DNA from: Kalmanozyma brasiliensis GHG001 | Lineage: Eukaryota > Basidiomycota > Ustilaginomycetes > Ustilaginales | Assembly (NCBI RefSeq): GCF_000497045.1 | Contig: NW_015961959.1 | Coordinates: 1,302,001-1,366,000 of the forward strand | Length of the DNA: 64,000 bases | Reading direction: 5' to 3' | In this document: piece after piece, positions 38,701-47,798 of the stretch | How positions within the stretch are numbered: the first letter of the stretch is position 1 | Layout: each line of letters starts with the position of its first letter | Translations under genes and position numbers: made by a program | The notes under the pieces: model-generated | Databases searched by the model: none | Told to the model about the DNA's origin: nothing | The model's input: only the letters and a program-made list of their open reading frames with translations

Positions 38701-40927
38701 ACCCGACCGTACCTTGGCGCAGCTGCACAGCGACCTCTGGATGAGTGCAAGCCTGACGCAGGAGTAAAAGGTGGTGGCGCATTTTGGCAATGTCGGGATG
38801 CTGGTTGGGAGTCTGAGCTTCGCCTTCCTGTGAGTATGCGATCTCCGTCAAAGCCTTGTTCCAAAGGTCTGCATAGAAAGCAGCTTCGATGGAGGTGAAG
38901 TCGATCGGGACCACGGTACGAGTCTGCAGGGGCAAGGACATTTCTGCAGCCACCTGTGCCTTGGTGTGACGGGTGCCAATGGTCCGAAGCACACGAACCA
39001 GCGCTGGAGCCAGCAGTGGATGCATCATGCTCTTCCATTCGGAAGGATTCGCCATGTGGCCAGGGACCCTCAGAAACCGGAAGCAGGATCTTAGATCATT
39101 GATTTTCTTGACCGGCGTGCCCGACACGGCGACGGAGGACCCGCGCGAGATCATCGCCACCGTCTCTGCAGCATTCGAGTTGCCGATCATCTGCACTTCA
39201 TCCATCAGGACTCGATGGAAGTGCAGCTTGACAAGTGGGCTCCGTGGACGATCGTACTTTCGTTCGTGACGTCGAGAGCGCTCCGGCGCAGTCTTGGCAG
39301 TGTTGAGTTCGCTGCCGAGCGTGCTATACGAGGTCACCATGACATCGAAGCGTTGTGCCCATGTTTGCCAGGTGAGTCCATCTGGGACATCCTTTTCTGC
39401 CTTCGTTCTGCCTTGATAAGAGTAGACAGCAAGGGCAGGCGCGTGACGTCCGATCTCCTCGATCCACTGTGCACGCAGTGTTTCAGGCGCGACGATCAGA
39501 GTGGTCTTGGTGGGCACCACGTCAATCTCGTTGCGCTCGTCGTACCATCCAGATCGCGTAGCGGCATCAGGGTCTGGGTTGAGCAAGATGAGAGCCACCG
39601 CCTCGACCGTCTTTCCGAGACCCATCTCTTCTGCAAGCATCGCGCCTTTGAAGTTGCTGCGCAGAGTGAGGCTGGGATCCCGAACGAAGCGACACTCGAT
39701 CCAGTTGTAGTACAGGTCTGTGCTGACTTGCTTCCACCACAGTCCTACGCTGCTCGGCCCATCGTGACCGATGATGACGTGGGTGTCGCTAAGGTCTCCG
39801 CTTGAGTCGATGACCTTGCCCTCGCGACCGAGTACGAACGCAGCGGAGCGTTGCTGGAAGGGAAGCAACGTTGGCTCAAGGTCAGGGTGCTGAATAGCGC
39901 CCGGTGCTTTGAGCGATGCCGGACGGAGGTTCTGATAGACGAAGCTGGCATCAATATCTTCTGTCCGTGTGACAGGATCGGGATGCTCGTCGGCAAAGTG
40001 GACGAGGGCAGCCATGTCCAGCATTCTGTCGCGGGCCAATGTTCCGCCGGCATTTGTCGAGATGGCCACCTCGACTTGTATGGAAATCTTAAGGAAGAGT
40101 GTCCCAGCGGTGACTCGATCAGAAGGAAAGTCGGATGGAGGCGACAGCACTTGCAAAGCAAAAGAGGCACGCAGATCGTCCCCTTGCATTGCCAACAAGT
40201 TGGACAGGGAAGCAAGCCATTCTCCGTTGGTGAGTTTGCCAGCTTCTGCAGCCTCGCCCTCGCTAATGCCCGTGCTGCTCAGTACAGGCAAGTCAGCGAC
40301 CAGTCTATCTGTACTGCGATCGCGCAGATGAATAGTGTGTGTTATGATGCTGTCGTGAGGGCGTGCTGATGAGGTGGTAGAGACGGAGAAACTGAGGTCG
40401 GTGGTGGAATCTCGTTTTTGTGAAGTGGTATCGTCAAGCGTTTGCTTGATTGCGAGAACGACGTCCGTGTCGCTCGCTTCGCGCGCCCTGATGCGAAAGA
40501 CGCAGCAAGTGTCGATGAACGCTGAGCGATCTCGAAAGTCGCGATCCGCTGGTACCTCTTTGCCTTTTCGTTTGAAGGTAGATGGTCCGCCCAGCTGATC
40601 CGGATCGGAAGCTGATCGCTTTCGCTTGCTGTATACACCGGATTCGGCATCCTCTGAGGTCGAGTGAATGCCGTTGCCATGTGATCGACTGTGTTCGTCG
40701 GCAAGAAAGGCGAAATCGATGAAGTACGAGACGTCCTCAAAGTCAAGCTGCCGAATGGGAACGTAGGAAAGCTTCTTGCGACCGACAAGCGAGCTGGCTG
40801 CGAGTGACGATCGACTGACGCCTCTATCTCGAAGCTGTACAGGCCAGACCGACGCGTTCTCCGAAGCTTTCCCTGGAGATGCGCTGATCGCGCTCGACCT
40901 TGCTGGGCTTGCAGTGAGTCGAGGCAT
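35720..40927 (-). CDS. SNF2-family ATPase with embedded RING finger (SHPRH/Irc20-like E3 ligase)
   Basis: A 1735-residue intronless protein, the largest in the window. The SNF2 N-lobe starts near LLPFQQRSAAFVL. Motif I is AEEMGLGKTVEAVALIL (about 432) and motif II is MDEVQMI (about 576, DEVQ instead of the more common DEAH). A long coiled-coil-rich insertion follows. The C3HC4 RING lies at about 1336-1377 (CHICTDPI, DKCGHVCCEDCWKEW, CVLCQTRV), and the helicase C-lobe with SIIFSSFSKGLDVI and IGRVHRIGQTKETH lies at about 1450-1580. A RING placed between the two ATPase lobes, after a large insertion, is the hallmark of SHPRH and yeast Irc20. These are nuclear proteins tied to ubiquitination of PCNA and to recombination or repair. 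The N-terminal 380 residues are poorly conserved. Confidence 0.94.
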   Translation of the reverse strand: MPRLTASPARSSAISASPGKASENASVWPVQLRDRGVSRSSLAASSLVGRKKLSYVPIRQLDFEDVSYFIDFAFLADEHSRSHGNGIHSTSEDAESGVYSKRKRSASDPDQLGGPSTFKRKGKEVPADRDFRDRSAFIDTCCVFRIRAREASDTDVVLAIKQTLDDTTSQKRDSTTDLSFSVSTTSSARPHDSIITHTIHLRDRSTDRLVADLPVLSSTGISEGEAAEAGKLTNGEWLASLSNLLAMQGDDLRASFALQVLSPPSDFPSDRVTAGTLFLKISIQVEVAISTNAGGTLARDRMLDMAALVHFADEHPDPVTRTEDIDASFVYQNLRPASLKAPGAIQHPDLEPTLLPFQQRSAAFVLGREGKVIDSSGDLSDTHVIIGHDGPSSVGLWWKQVSTDLYYNWIECRFVRDPSLTLRSNFKGAMLAEEMGLGKTVEAVALILLNPDPDAATRSGWYDERNEIDVVPTKTTLIVAPETLRAQWIEEIGRHAPALAVYSYQGRTKAEKDVPDGLTWQTWAQRFDVMVTSYSTLGSELNTAKTAPERSRRHERKYDRPRSPLVKLHFHRVLMDEVQMIGNSNAAETVAMISRGSSVAVSGTPVKKINDLRSCFRFLRVPGHMANPSEWKSMMHPLLAPALVRVLRTIGTRHTKAQVAAEMSLPLQTRTVVPIDFTSIEAAFYADLWNKALTEIAYSQEGEAQTPNQHPDIAKMRHHLLLLRQACTHPEVAVQLRQGTVGSKNLRSIDEVLELMIDSTKAELHSRRTHWFDRRIHRNILTLYRREEDQRILAASQLSDVEKEINQDVLVLEQEIHEAARAGPLYRFTEEELELEQKETMRRKRLGLDDVNAQHGQDVDGAFEAFAGDLQAYLALKDKQKTRASHITQLKAQLRNLLMKLHRLLQFVGNLYFQRGEYLDEQEKAVAEQNKPTTAAVAADGESVKAETDLILMDEVKAATVPVETSLPDTRDEAVADNKDNVLSLPVRATMSPARQALKDQEDAAYAKAEKVRQRLLVEAGESVQSAVAKLRRDQLPLTLDAVRASHDLFEGGGGILSSESYDTLAGSVRLLNQHAEVLFAWRENIIARLVRAVNRDVSLEREDDDQYQENLDTQAEAEVLLEMYRPLLSEREKMLKGNVAVGATDKPLLYKEIEAAVRVARQNQLRGIVPEEGTDEELLRVQQQQLEQFKKLDQERKSVSLASTSASFQSEAENLKTMRDNTLSAEEGLLARQAYVEARRIINEQNKHLERLRSEEKLLISPLFNARSRYFKEIQVLSDTVRDPIFMDLEKTIRATQVEEADLVTKVDELERRLRYLTHLQMVQSADQMDEAARTCHICTDPIKIGILTDKCGHVCCEDCWKEWQSQGYRTCVLCQTRVLPREVHRIVYDSPRNSTRDGQVGSTLGTSDPSLPQTDSTDSLALRFHDLDDSLRSALNGAATQGRFGSKIDHVTKHVRLIIDRTGEKSIIFSSFSKGLDVIAQSLTANGIRFVRITGQGKSASEAAHLFRSKTDVHVMLLHSEAQSAGLNLIAASHIHILEPLLNTSIELQAIGRVHRIGQTKETHIWCYYVKDTVEERILALSAYKGQSLYLEGRHMSAADGAHTLEASAASSSPSSASAAELSREDAKNWSAFGQGITGGARGTMRTDATSNSAELLACYFARYLPQNGRRPVVGTRKVVDNLNSGGGTETDVQMAEPTAPTTNGTTAAEEENELTKLRRARIAALEQRQAGH

Positions 40928-41754
40928 CTTGAGCGGCAGCGGTGGCGATGGAAGAGGATCACGATCGTCTTAGCCTGATGTGCGATCGGAAAGGAATAAT
41001 TCGCTCGCTAGCCTCAACTGCATGATGGTGGCGACGGACGGACTGACTGAGAGATCACTGCTCAGCTCGAGGCTGGTGGGTGCGTGATCTGCTCATGAGA
41101 AGCATATCGTGGCAAAGCGAAGCGAAGCTGAGTTCTTCTCAAGCTGTCACATCTTCGGCGAAAGATCCCGGCAGCAGTAGGCGGCTTCTGAGGTGAGTGG
41201 GAAAGCAGGGTCCACAGCTTCGCCAGAGTCGGGCGTCGAAATTCACGGTGAAATTGTGGAGGCGAGTATTTTCTAAAATGTTAGACGCTCTTGATCAACA
41301 CTTTTCTCATTTTTGAAGACACGTCTCAGGGGCTGAAGCGAGAGACCAACACCGCTGAGGGTTTGTGTTGTTTTTTGGCGAGCTCTGGTTCATGCACGAG
41401 CAGAGATCTACCTTGCGTGCAGCAGCAGCAGCGTAGGGTCATGCAGGGCGGACAGCATCAAGAGCCTCACGAGCTCTGTTTTGTGGTCAGAAGAGTGGAT
41501 CCGAGCCAATTGACTCCTGAGCTCAAAAGTCACTTTCGAGCGTCCACAACACATCTTGACTCTTTATCAACCACCTAGATCCGTCACTTACTCGAGCGAC
41601 AGCCATCACAGGCGCATCCGACACACTCGACCAGGTGAGCCCTCGTTGTTTCAAGCGGAACGAGCCGGCCACCCTCTGTTCTGTCACAGCGTCATCAGCA
41701 GTACCTGTGTCGGTTGCCCCGACTCCTGCTTCTCAGCTTCGCGTCACTTTTACC
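40928..41754. other. intergenic region between divergent genes
   Basis: About 830 bp holding the promoter of the SNF2-RING gene (minus) and the promoter and leader of the low-complexity protein gene (plus). The plus frame of that gene is open upstream to 41635 but has no ATG there. A GTGAGC at 41635 may be the donor of a 5' leader intron. A TTTTCTAAAAT run lies at 41270-41280. Confidence 0.45.
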
Positions 41755-44190
41755 ATGGCCGGTCCGACGGCGCAGCCCATCATCACAGCGGAGGTGCCGG
41801 TGCCATCAGAGCCATCCAGAACATCCGCGCCTTCAGCACCTTCCAAATCAGCCGCCGACCGGATGGAAGGGAATGGTCGTGGGAAGAACCGATTCAGCTT
41901 GAACGCGCTGCGCCTGCCTTTCTCCTCGCCCCGCAAGAAAAGTGTCGATCTGCCAAAGCAAGATGCGGAGTCTCCGACCAGCTCCACCTCTGCCTCGCTA
42001 GCCAGCTCCAGCACAGCAGTCACCGTGGTTCCACCTACTGCCGACGAGCACCCCGCACCGACCAATGCGCTTCGCCCGAAACGCTCGACTTTAGCCGCTG
42101 CGGCCGATGTGTCGTCTAGCAGTGCAGCCAGGGCCATGTCGCCTCATCGCGTCAGCTTCAGCCCGTCTACAGAGGAGAAGGCTGAAGCCAGAGATCAAGC
42201 GCTATCACTCGCAGCTCCGACTGGGACAGAAGAGGCAGCCGGGCCGAAGAGCAACCGCGACGACGTCCACCCAGTCAAGTCGAAAGGCAATCTGAAGCCG
42301 GGCAAATGGCGCGGATTCAAGTCGCATTCGACATCGGATCTCACCACAACCACACGCAGGCTGAGTGTCGATTCGACAGTGAGTGACAACAGCATCGCAA
42401 GCTCATCGGCTGTTGAGCGGATCGAGACCGCCGCTGCGTTGCCCGGACCAGCAGCCGCAAAACGACGGCTGTTCCGATGGGACCGGAAGGGCATTCGTCC
42501 CGCTGGCGCAGCCTCCAAAGGCAAAGTGGCCAAAGTCAAAGTGACAAAGACGCAAGCCACAGCCGCACGCCACGCCAGGACCCTGGAACAGGTCATCAAC
42601 GCCGGCATGGGTCTGAGTCCCGAAATGCCACGTCAGCGATCCGCACCAGAAGGCGACACGCCTGGCATCGGGTCACCCGGGAAGGCGGGGAAGAAGAAGG
42701 TTGCGCGTGCGAAGCCGGTTCCTGTGGTGAAGAAGTCGGAGCTCAACGGGCTCAAGTCAGCATTGTTGGACGCCAAGAAAGCCAACAACATCATCAGCGA
42801 ACTTCGAGCTATGCCCGTGCCAGCTAATATGATGCGTGCGGGTCAGGCTTCAACCGTTCCAGATGCCAAGATCGGCACCGCCGGTGAACATGGACAAGAG
42901 CGGATCCTCACGGCCCAGCTGCCTGATTCGGTTCTGGACGGTCCTAAGGACGACAGCGATATCCGCAAAAGATCAGGCGCAACAGCAGAGGCGCTCGACG
43001 CATCCACACCAGCACGACCACCGATCGAGCGAAAGGCGAAGAGTGCCGCAGAGGAGGCGCTCCGAAGGATCACATTGCAAGCAGACGCTACAACCTCGCC
43101 GCAGAAGGCCCTGGTCAGTGCTCGAACTTCATCGCTTCCTCCCACCGCCGAGGATGATGTTGCTTCGCAGCCGGCAGCACAGCCTGTCGCCGCGACAGCC
43201 ACAGCAACAAAGGCAGGACCAGCTTTGGCCGGGCCTCGACCACTCAAAGTCGTCTGTCTCGACTGCGGCGAGCAGGAGGCGCATCAACGACACGCGCAGC
43301 ATCTCGAAGCAGCTTCGGTGATCAAGGATGGTGCCGCTGCCACCCAGACTGGCGGCGGCTTCAACGTAGCTGCAATCGCATCTGGCGCGGGGGCCGCCAT
43401 CGTTGGGGTCGGTGCCATCCTGGGCGCGCGCTCTGCCGCCACTCCAGCTGAAGCTAGCCCGGTGACCGCGAAAGCGCAGTCGTCCAGCGCCCGACCACCC
43501 ATGCTCAAAAGCATGTCCGTCGCCAATCTGCCATCGCTCCAGGACGCACCGCGGTTAATGGGATCGACACCGCTGCAGCTGCTTATGGACCCCGTCGGCA
43601 CCGCCGCGCAAAGCTCGGGTGCCTTCGACATGCTGGCCGACGTTTCGGGAGCCGCCATCCGCGCCACACAAGACATGGAGAACATCCACCCGCCTCTCGA
43701 CCGCATGGCCATCTTTGTGCACTGGTGGGGCTTCGAGATCACCCTCCCGAAAGCCTCGATGGCCTACCTCGGCACAGCGCATTCGGTCTCGGGTGCCTTC
43801 CTCTCCTTCCTCCAGACCATGGCTGTGGGCGGAGGCGTGCCCGAGTTGCTTCCCTTCATCAAGTACATCTCCACCTACATGGAGGTCGAGTACAAGGCGA
43901 TTCAGGCGCAGGATCAAGGATATGGCGTGTGCATCGCTGGGACTTGGTTCATGCCCATGGCGCTGGTGCCGCGTCCGTGGGACTATCCGCTCGACGGGCC
44001 GATCGGAGAGAAGCCAGGCGCAGGAGCGCCATCCATGGCAGCGTCATTGCTTGCTTCGACCGGACAGAGTGCGGCGCCCGCTTTGATGCCAGCGCCGGCC
44101 CTGATCAACGACACTGCGGCATCACCCAAGAAGCACATCCTCAAGAAGAAGAAGTCTGCCGTCATTACTCAGGCCATCTCTGCAGCGTAA
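41755..44190 (+). CDS. large low-complexity protein with a conserved-looking C-terminal domain, unknown function
   Basis: An 811-residue protein from the ATG at 41755 (TTTACCATGGCC, a good context). The first 500 residues are disordered Ser/Ala/Lys/Thr-rich sequence with basic patches (FSSPRKKSV, KVAKVKVTKTQATAARHA). A Gly/Ala hydrophobic segment (NVAAIASGAGAAIVGVGAIL, about 535-555) could be a membrane segment. The C-terminal part (about 645-760) is ordered: MAIFVHWWGFEITLPKASMA, then FLQTMAVGGGVPELLPFIKY, then VCIAGTWFMPMALVPRPWDY. The protein ends in a basic KKHILKKKKSAVI. I do not recognise the domain. Several Pro-directed Ser/Thr sites and the basic patches suggest a regulated scaffold, which is inference only. 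Confidence 0.8.
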   Translation: MAGPTAQPIITAEVPVPSEPSRTSAPSAPSKSAADRMEGNGRGKNRFSLNALRLPFSSPRKKSVDLPKQDAESPTSSTSASLASSSTAVTVVPPTADEHPAPTNALRPKRSTLAAAADVSSSSAARAMSPHRVSFSPSTEEKAEARDQALSLAAPTGTEEAAGPKSNRDDVHPVKSKGNLKPGKWRGFKSHSTSDLTTTTRRLSVDSTVSDNSIASSSAVERIETAAALPGPAAAKRRLFRWDRKGIRPAGAASKGKVAKVKVTKTQATAARHARTLEQVINAGMGLSPEMPRQRSAPEGDTPGIGSPGKAGKKKVARAKPVPVVKKSELNGLKSALLDAKKANNIISELRAMPVPANMMRAGQASTVPDAKIGTAGEHGQERILTAQLPDSVLDGPKDDSDIRKRSGATAEALDASTPARPPIERKAKSAAEEALRRITLQADATTSPQKALVSARTSSLPPTAEDDVASQPAAQPVAATATATKAGPALAGPRPLKVVCLDCGEQEAHQRHAQHLEAASVIKDGAAATQTGGGFNVAAIASGAGAAIVGVGAILGARSAATPAEASPVTAKAQSSSARPPMLKSMSVANLPSLQDAPRLMGSTPLQLLMDPVGTAAQSSGAFDMLADVSGAAIRATQDMENIHPPLDRMAIFVHWWGFEITLPKASMAYLGTAHSVSGAFLSFLQTMAVGGGVPELLPFIKYISTYMEVEYKAIQAQDQGYGVCIAGTWFMPMALVPRPWDYPLDGPIGEKPGAGAPSMAASLLASTGQSAAPALMPAPALINDTAASPKKHILKKKKSAVITQAISAA

Positions 44191-44327
44191 GCCTACGCTG
44201 ATGTCTACGCGTCCCATGTTCCCACCCCCACGACACTTTCACGACATCTTGATGACTCTCATGAAGATATGGAAAGCTGCATTTCAGTCTCGTCTGCGTG
44301 TGGCACCGTGGCGCGAGAAGCGGCCCG

Positions 44328-44934
44328 CTAGTAACAATTGACGTCGACCACGCTTCCCAAAGGGCTGAAGCCTGGCACATCAGTGTCCAAGTTTGCGTTG
44401 AAATCATTCACATCCCAAAAGTCCATGTCCATGCGTTCGAAGCTCGACCATTGGTCAAAGACCAGGTCTCCTCTGACAGTATTTGCCCATACCCGGTCGA
44501 AAAGCACCGCCTTGAATTTGTATACGCCGCCGACGTCGATCTGGGTAAGCAGGTCCCAGTGCTCGTAGATGCTGGCCCCTTCTCTGATCGTCAGAGGAAC
44601 ACAGTAATCCTCGGCAAATTTGACCATGATCTCTGGGACGCCATCGGGGGGATGGTAGTAGACTTCTGCAATCAAGTTCCCCCGCACCCCGAACGTGCCG
44701 TCTTCATTGAGGGCCCGGATTCCCACAGGGCAGAACCAGATGAGCTCGTCAGGGTTGAACGGTCCCTCTTCCAAAGAAGCATCCGAAAAAGTATTGCTGG
44801 AAGTCGAAGACTGACTCGTTTCTGTCAGGGTAGGATAGCGGAAAAATGTTGGTCAGCGTCGCGCTAGAAAGCCGAACAAGTCTAAGAATCATCGCCAGGA
44901 TCAATCTGCTTTCCTTACCTTCGTCGGAGATCAT
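44328..44934 (-). CDS. small protein of unknown family (paralog A of a local pair), two exons
   Basis: Exons 44934-44919 and 44821-44328 (97 nt intron, GTAAGG...ACAG) give 169 residues. The first exon codes only MISDE. An acidic/Ser-rich N terminus (TSQSSTSSNTFSDAS) precedes a compact domain with ELIWFCPVGIRALNEDG, then GVRGNLIAEVYYHPPDG and EIMVKFAED. It continues VPLTIREGASIYEHWDL and GGVYKFKAVLF, then DLVFDQWSSFERM. No signal peptide is present. The same order of motifs recurs in the next minus-strand gene (46214-47142), pointing to an old tandem duplication. Function unknown. A TATA-like GTATATAAAG lies near 45076-45085 on the minus strand, about 145 bp upstream. Confidence 0.7.
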
Positions 44935-46213
44935 GATGGCGATTAAATGTGCGTGATGGACAGAAGAAAAAGCTGTATGTGGTGGCTCAGACTGGCTTGA
45001 GCGGAGAGGGGGGGTGTGCGAGAGGTGGGAAAGAGGTCGTGGTGGTCGGAGAGAAGGACCTCATTCGTAGAACAGCTTTATATACGCTTTCCACAAACAG
45101 TAGATACCGTCGTCCGGGGAGACTCGGCGCAGCAAGCCATCTGTGCTGAATCTTTTCTGCGCGGCTGAAACGACTGAGCTTATGATGCGCCGCCCCTCTT
45201 GTGATCGAGTTCTACCGCTCGTCCCAGTCGTACCCACCGACTGAACGACAGGCCCGTCTCAAATTTTTAGCTGCGCATAACTCAAGGTTTGCTTAGGAGA
45301 ACGTGCAGCACGAGCTGCTGCAGCTCCACCGCGCAGTGAATAGCTGGCTGGATCCTCACACGTGAGGCGGGTGGGGCAACACGTGAGCGCCACAATTACA
45401 GCAAGACGTGCTATGAAGTGTCGCCATGATGACCGGCACTCGACACGACCAATTCTTCCGGCGCGCACGATCACATGACACTGAAACGAACTTTGTTTCG
45501 GGCGAGCACTTTGCAACCTGTTTGCTGGTGGCGTAAGCTGATCCTGAGTAACCGTCAGCCCCTCTCAGACCTTCTTCGTCACCATGACGCCAGCCTCGCC
45601 GTCCAACAGCTTCTGCCTGATTTCTTCGATCCGCAACTGCAGATTCATGTTCAGATCGAGTCCCCTGTTGAAAGAGCCATACTGTATATGCCCTTCTCAT
45701 CAGGAGCACAGGCCGTCATCGGGACAGAAGCTGCGCAACATGTCGTGGATGCAGAATCCGCATCTCAAGCAGCTGAGCACGTGAAGAGCCACAATCTGTC
45801 CTTGTTGCCAGATCTCCAGCCCTGCGCCGAATGGTCCCACCGTCTGAGAGATTCTTTCATTTCATTACGGCTGCGCAGTTTTCAAGGTTCGTAAGGTCTG
45901 CAGAAGATTGTGTCGCGGAACGTTCCGGTGGCGCACGAAGGAATTGGCTCATGCCGCATGAGACGAATGATAAGAAAGAGCTTGAGCTTATGTCATCCTT
46001 TTGCGTAGTCACCTGTCGTCGCAAAGATGAATGACATCCACAACATGCAAAGACAGAGCACTGTAGCTCTCATCACACTTTCCATCGCATTCGTCTCTCT
46101 GATGTCCATGAAAACGGAAGCAGAATGATGGCAGGCAGACTGTCATTTCTGGTTTGAGACTAGTATCAGCATTCTTTCGGATGAGCTTATCGAGCTTTGA
46201 GCGCCGAAAAGAG
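44935..46213. other. 1.3 kb intergenic region between the paralog pair
   Basis: Holds the TATA-like element of paralog A (45076-45085). A short minus-strand frame at about 45570-45700 reads MNLQLRIEEIRQKLLDGEAG before a stop and could be the last exon of something, but no upstream exon could be supported. I see no remnant of a third paralog copy. Confidence 0.4.
45076..45085 (-). promoter_or_regulatory. TATA box of paralog A gene
   Basis: On the minus strand the motif is GTATATAAAG, about 145 bp upstream of the ATG at 44934. Confidence 0.5.
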
Positions 46214-47142
46214 CTACATCTCCCAGGAATGATGCTTGCTGACGGCCTGGGAGCTGCCCTGCCTTTTCAACTTGTCGAATTGACTGGCGAAGAAGCTGAT
46301 CATCTCATCGTCCTCCTTGAGCTGAGGGTAGATCTGAAGGTCCCGGCGGCGATTGTATTCACTGAGCTGGTCAAGGGTGAGGCCAAAATTAGCAGGAAAT
46401 GGAATGATCGATGAGCGATCATCGAAAGCAAGCGCATCCTCGCCATCCTTTTTGGCGCGCACAACTTTTCGAAATAAGTAGAACGCTCCGTCCTTGCATC
46501 GACGATGGAACGAGTCCAAGTCGTAAATGTTGGCGCCTTTCTTGATGACGAGATGAGCAGATGTGGAGTGAGAGAAGATGACGACGACGTCTTTTGTGTG
46601 TTCCCCTCGAACCTGGAGCTGACCAAGGAATGACATGCGCTTTTGACTAGCGGTCGAGGAATGATGCGAAAGGAAAGCCATGGGCGAAGTCAAATCGAGT
46701 CTGCGAGTGACAGGTGTGGGCCGAGATGAGGGAGCATCGATACTTTTGGCAGTCGAGGCAGAGAAGCTCGCAGAATCCTGGTCGCGTGACTTGCTCGATG
46801 CGTCCTCATGGTGATGATGCTTCAAGGAGTGTGTCTCGGGCGCGCACAGGACGGCTCCATACTGATGTCCTTCGAGTTTCGCATTTCGAGCTGCCTTCAA
46901 CAGAGAGCGCTCCACGTCTTTGGGCTTGTCCGATTTGACGCGATTGAAAGTCGATCTACGAGGATTATCGGCATGAACGACTGCTTGCTCGCGAGATCGA
47001 GAGTGGGCTAAAGGACGGAATCAAAAAGAGCAAACGCTTGCGTCAATATGGAAAGGCACGAGCTGATCAACAATGCCTGGTGAGCACCATGCCCACTCTT
47101 GTGATGGGGAGCACCATACCCACTCTTGTGATGGGGAGGCAT
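46214..47142 (-). CDS. protein of unknown family (paralog B of a local pair), two exons
   Basis: The long frame stops at an upstream in-frame TGA just before a TTTAG acceptor, so the start must lie in another exon. The only upstream ATG with a good leader (CAACACGATGCC, 47142) joins in phase through a GTGGGT donor at 47123. Exons 47142-47124 and 47007-46214 give 270 residues. The N-terminal 130 residues are basic, His- and Ser-rich and disordered. The C-terminal domain reads GQLQVRGEHTK, DVVVIFSHS, LVIKKGANIYDLDSF, GAFYLFRKVV and ALAFDDRSSI, parallel to paralog A. The 27 bp repeat supplies a second in-phase donor (GTGGGC), so exon 1 may vary by nine residues. No signal peptide in this model. 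Confidence 0.55.
47083..47136. repeat. two-copy 27 bp tandem repeat across a splice donor
   Basis: Units 47083-47109 and 47110-47136 differ at a single base (47091 G versus 47118 A). On the minus strand each unit codes PHHKSG(Y/H)GA and each contains one candidate GT donor in the same phase. The repeat lies at the exon 1/intron boundary of the paralog B gene. Confidence 0.85.
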
Positions 47143-47798
47143 CGTGTTGAAAGTCGCGCCGTTCGCACTGTATCGGTTGATTGTCGTCTCTGAGCTGAGG
47201 TGTGCTGATTTGTAGAATATAGAGGGATGGAACGAAGCTGAAAGAAGGAAGGAGGTAGCAAACTTGGCTTTGAGCTGAAGGCCTTTATGTACTTCTTTAC
47301 CATGCTCTTCGGAGCCGTTAAAGCCTTTGTGCGGAGTCAAGATCATCCAGGAGCTGTCTTGAAACACAAAGCTTGCCTCAGAGAGGCAACGACAAAGCTT
47401 TCGTTGTTCTGTGCATTGTCATTGTGCGGATCATTCCTTACGTATGACCTTCAGGCTCTGCTTCAAAGAGCGCAGAAGCTTCACGAGCACTGCACACATC
47501 ACAAAGCTTCGTCTGGTCTTCATGCAACGCCTCAAGTAGTCGATGAGTGGTGACACCGGCGGAAGGACCAAATTCGCCGAGCAAGTGGCCGTTGCGGCAT
47601 CCTCGGCTGCAAATGAGACACAGCGGAAGGCATGCTTCCGTCGAAAATCGCCTTTGTGCGGCTATCCAATTCCCATTTGCGGAAAATTGCCTTGCGCACG
47701 CCCCTTCTCGATCCAAAAGGCATGCTCGGCACCTTGCTTCCTCTTTCATTTCGCACACCATCTTCCGTCAACCCCGTCTCAAGCTAGTATCGATCACC
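47143..47798. other. intergenic region between divergent genes
   Basis: Left part: presumed promoter and leader of paralog B (a CTATATTC-like element near 47216 on the minus strand). Right part: leader of the M20 gene. An 88-codon plus-strand frame from an ATG at 47287 has no supporting features and I do not call it. Confidence 0.45.

Noticed and set aside
45475..45894. 139-codon plus-strand frame as a third member of the local paralog family
   Set aside because: No shared motif with paralogs A and B on either strand; a possible last exon on the minus strand could not be joined to anything.
47287..47553. 88-codon plus-strand frame starting MYFFTMLFG
   Set aside because: Lies in the divergent promoter of the M20 and paralog B genes; the hydrophobic start is too short for a convincing signal peptide.
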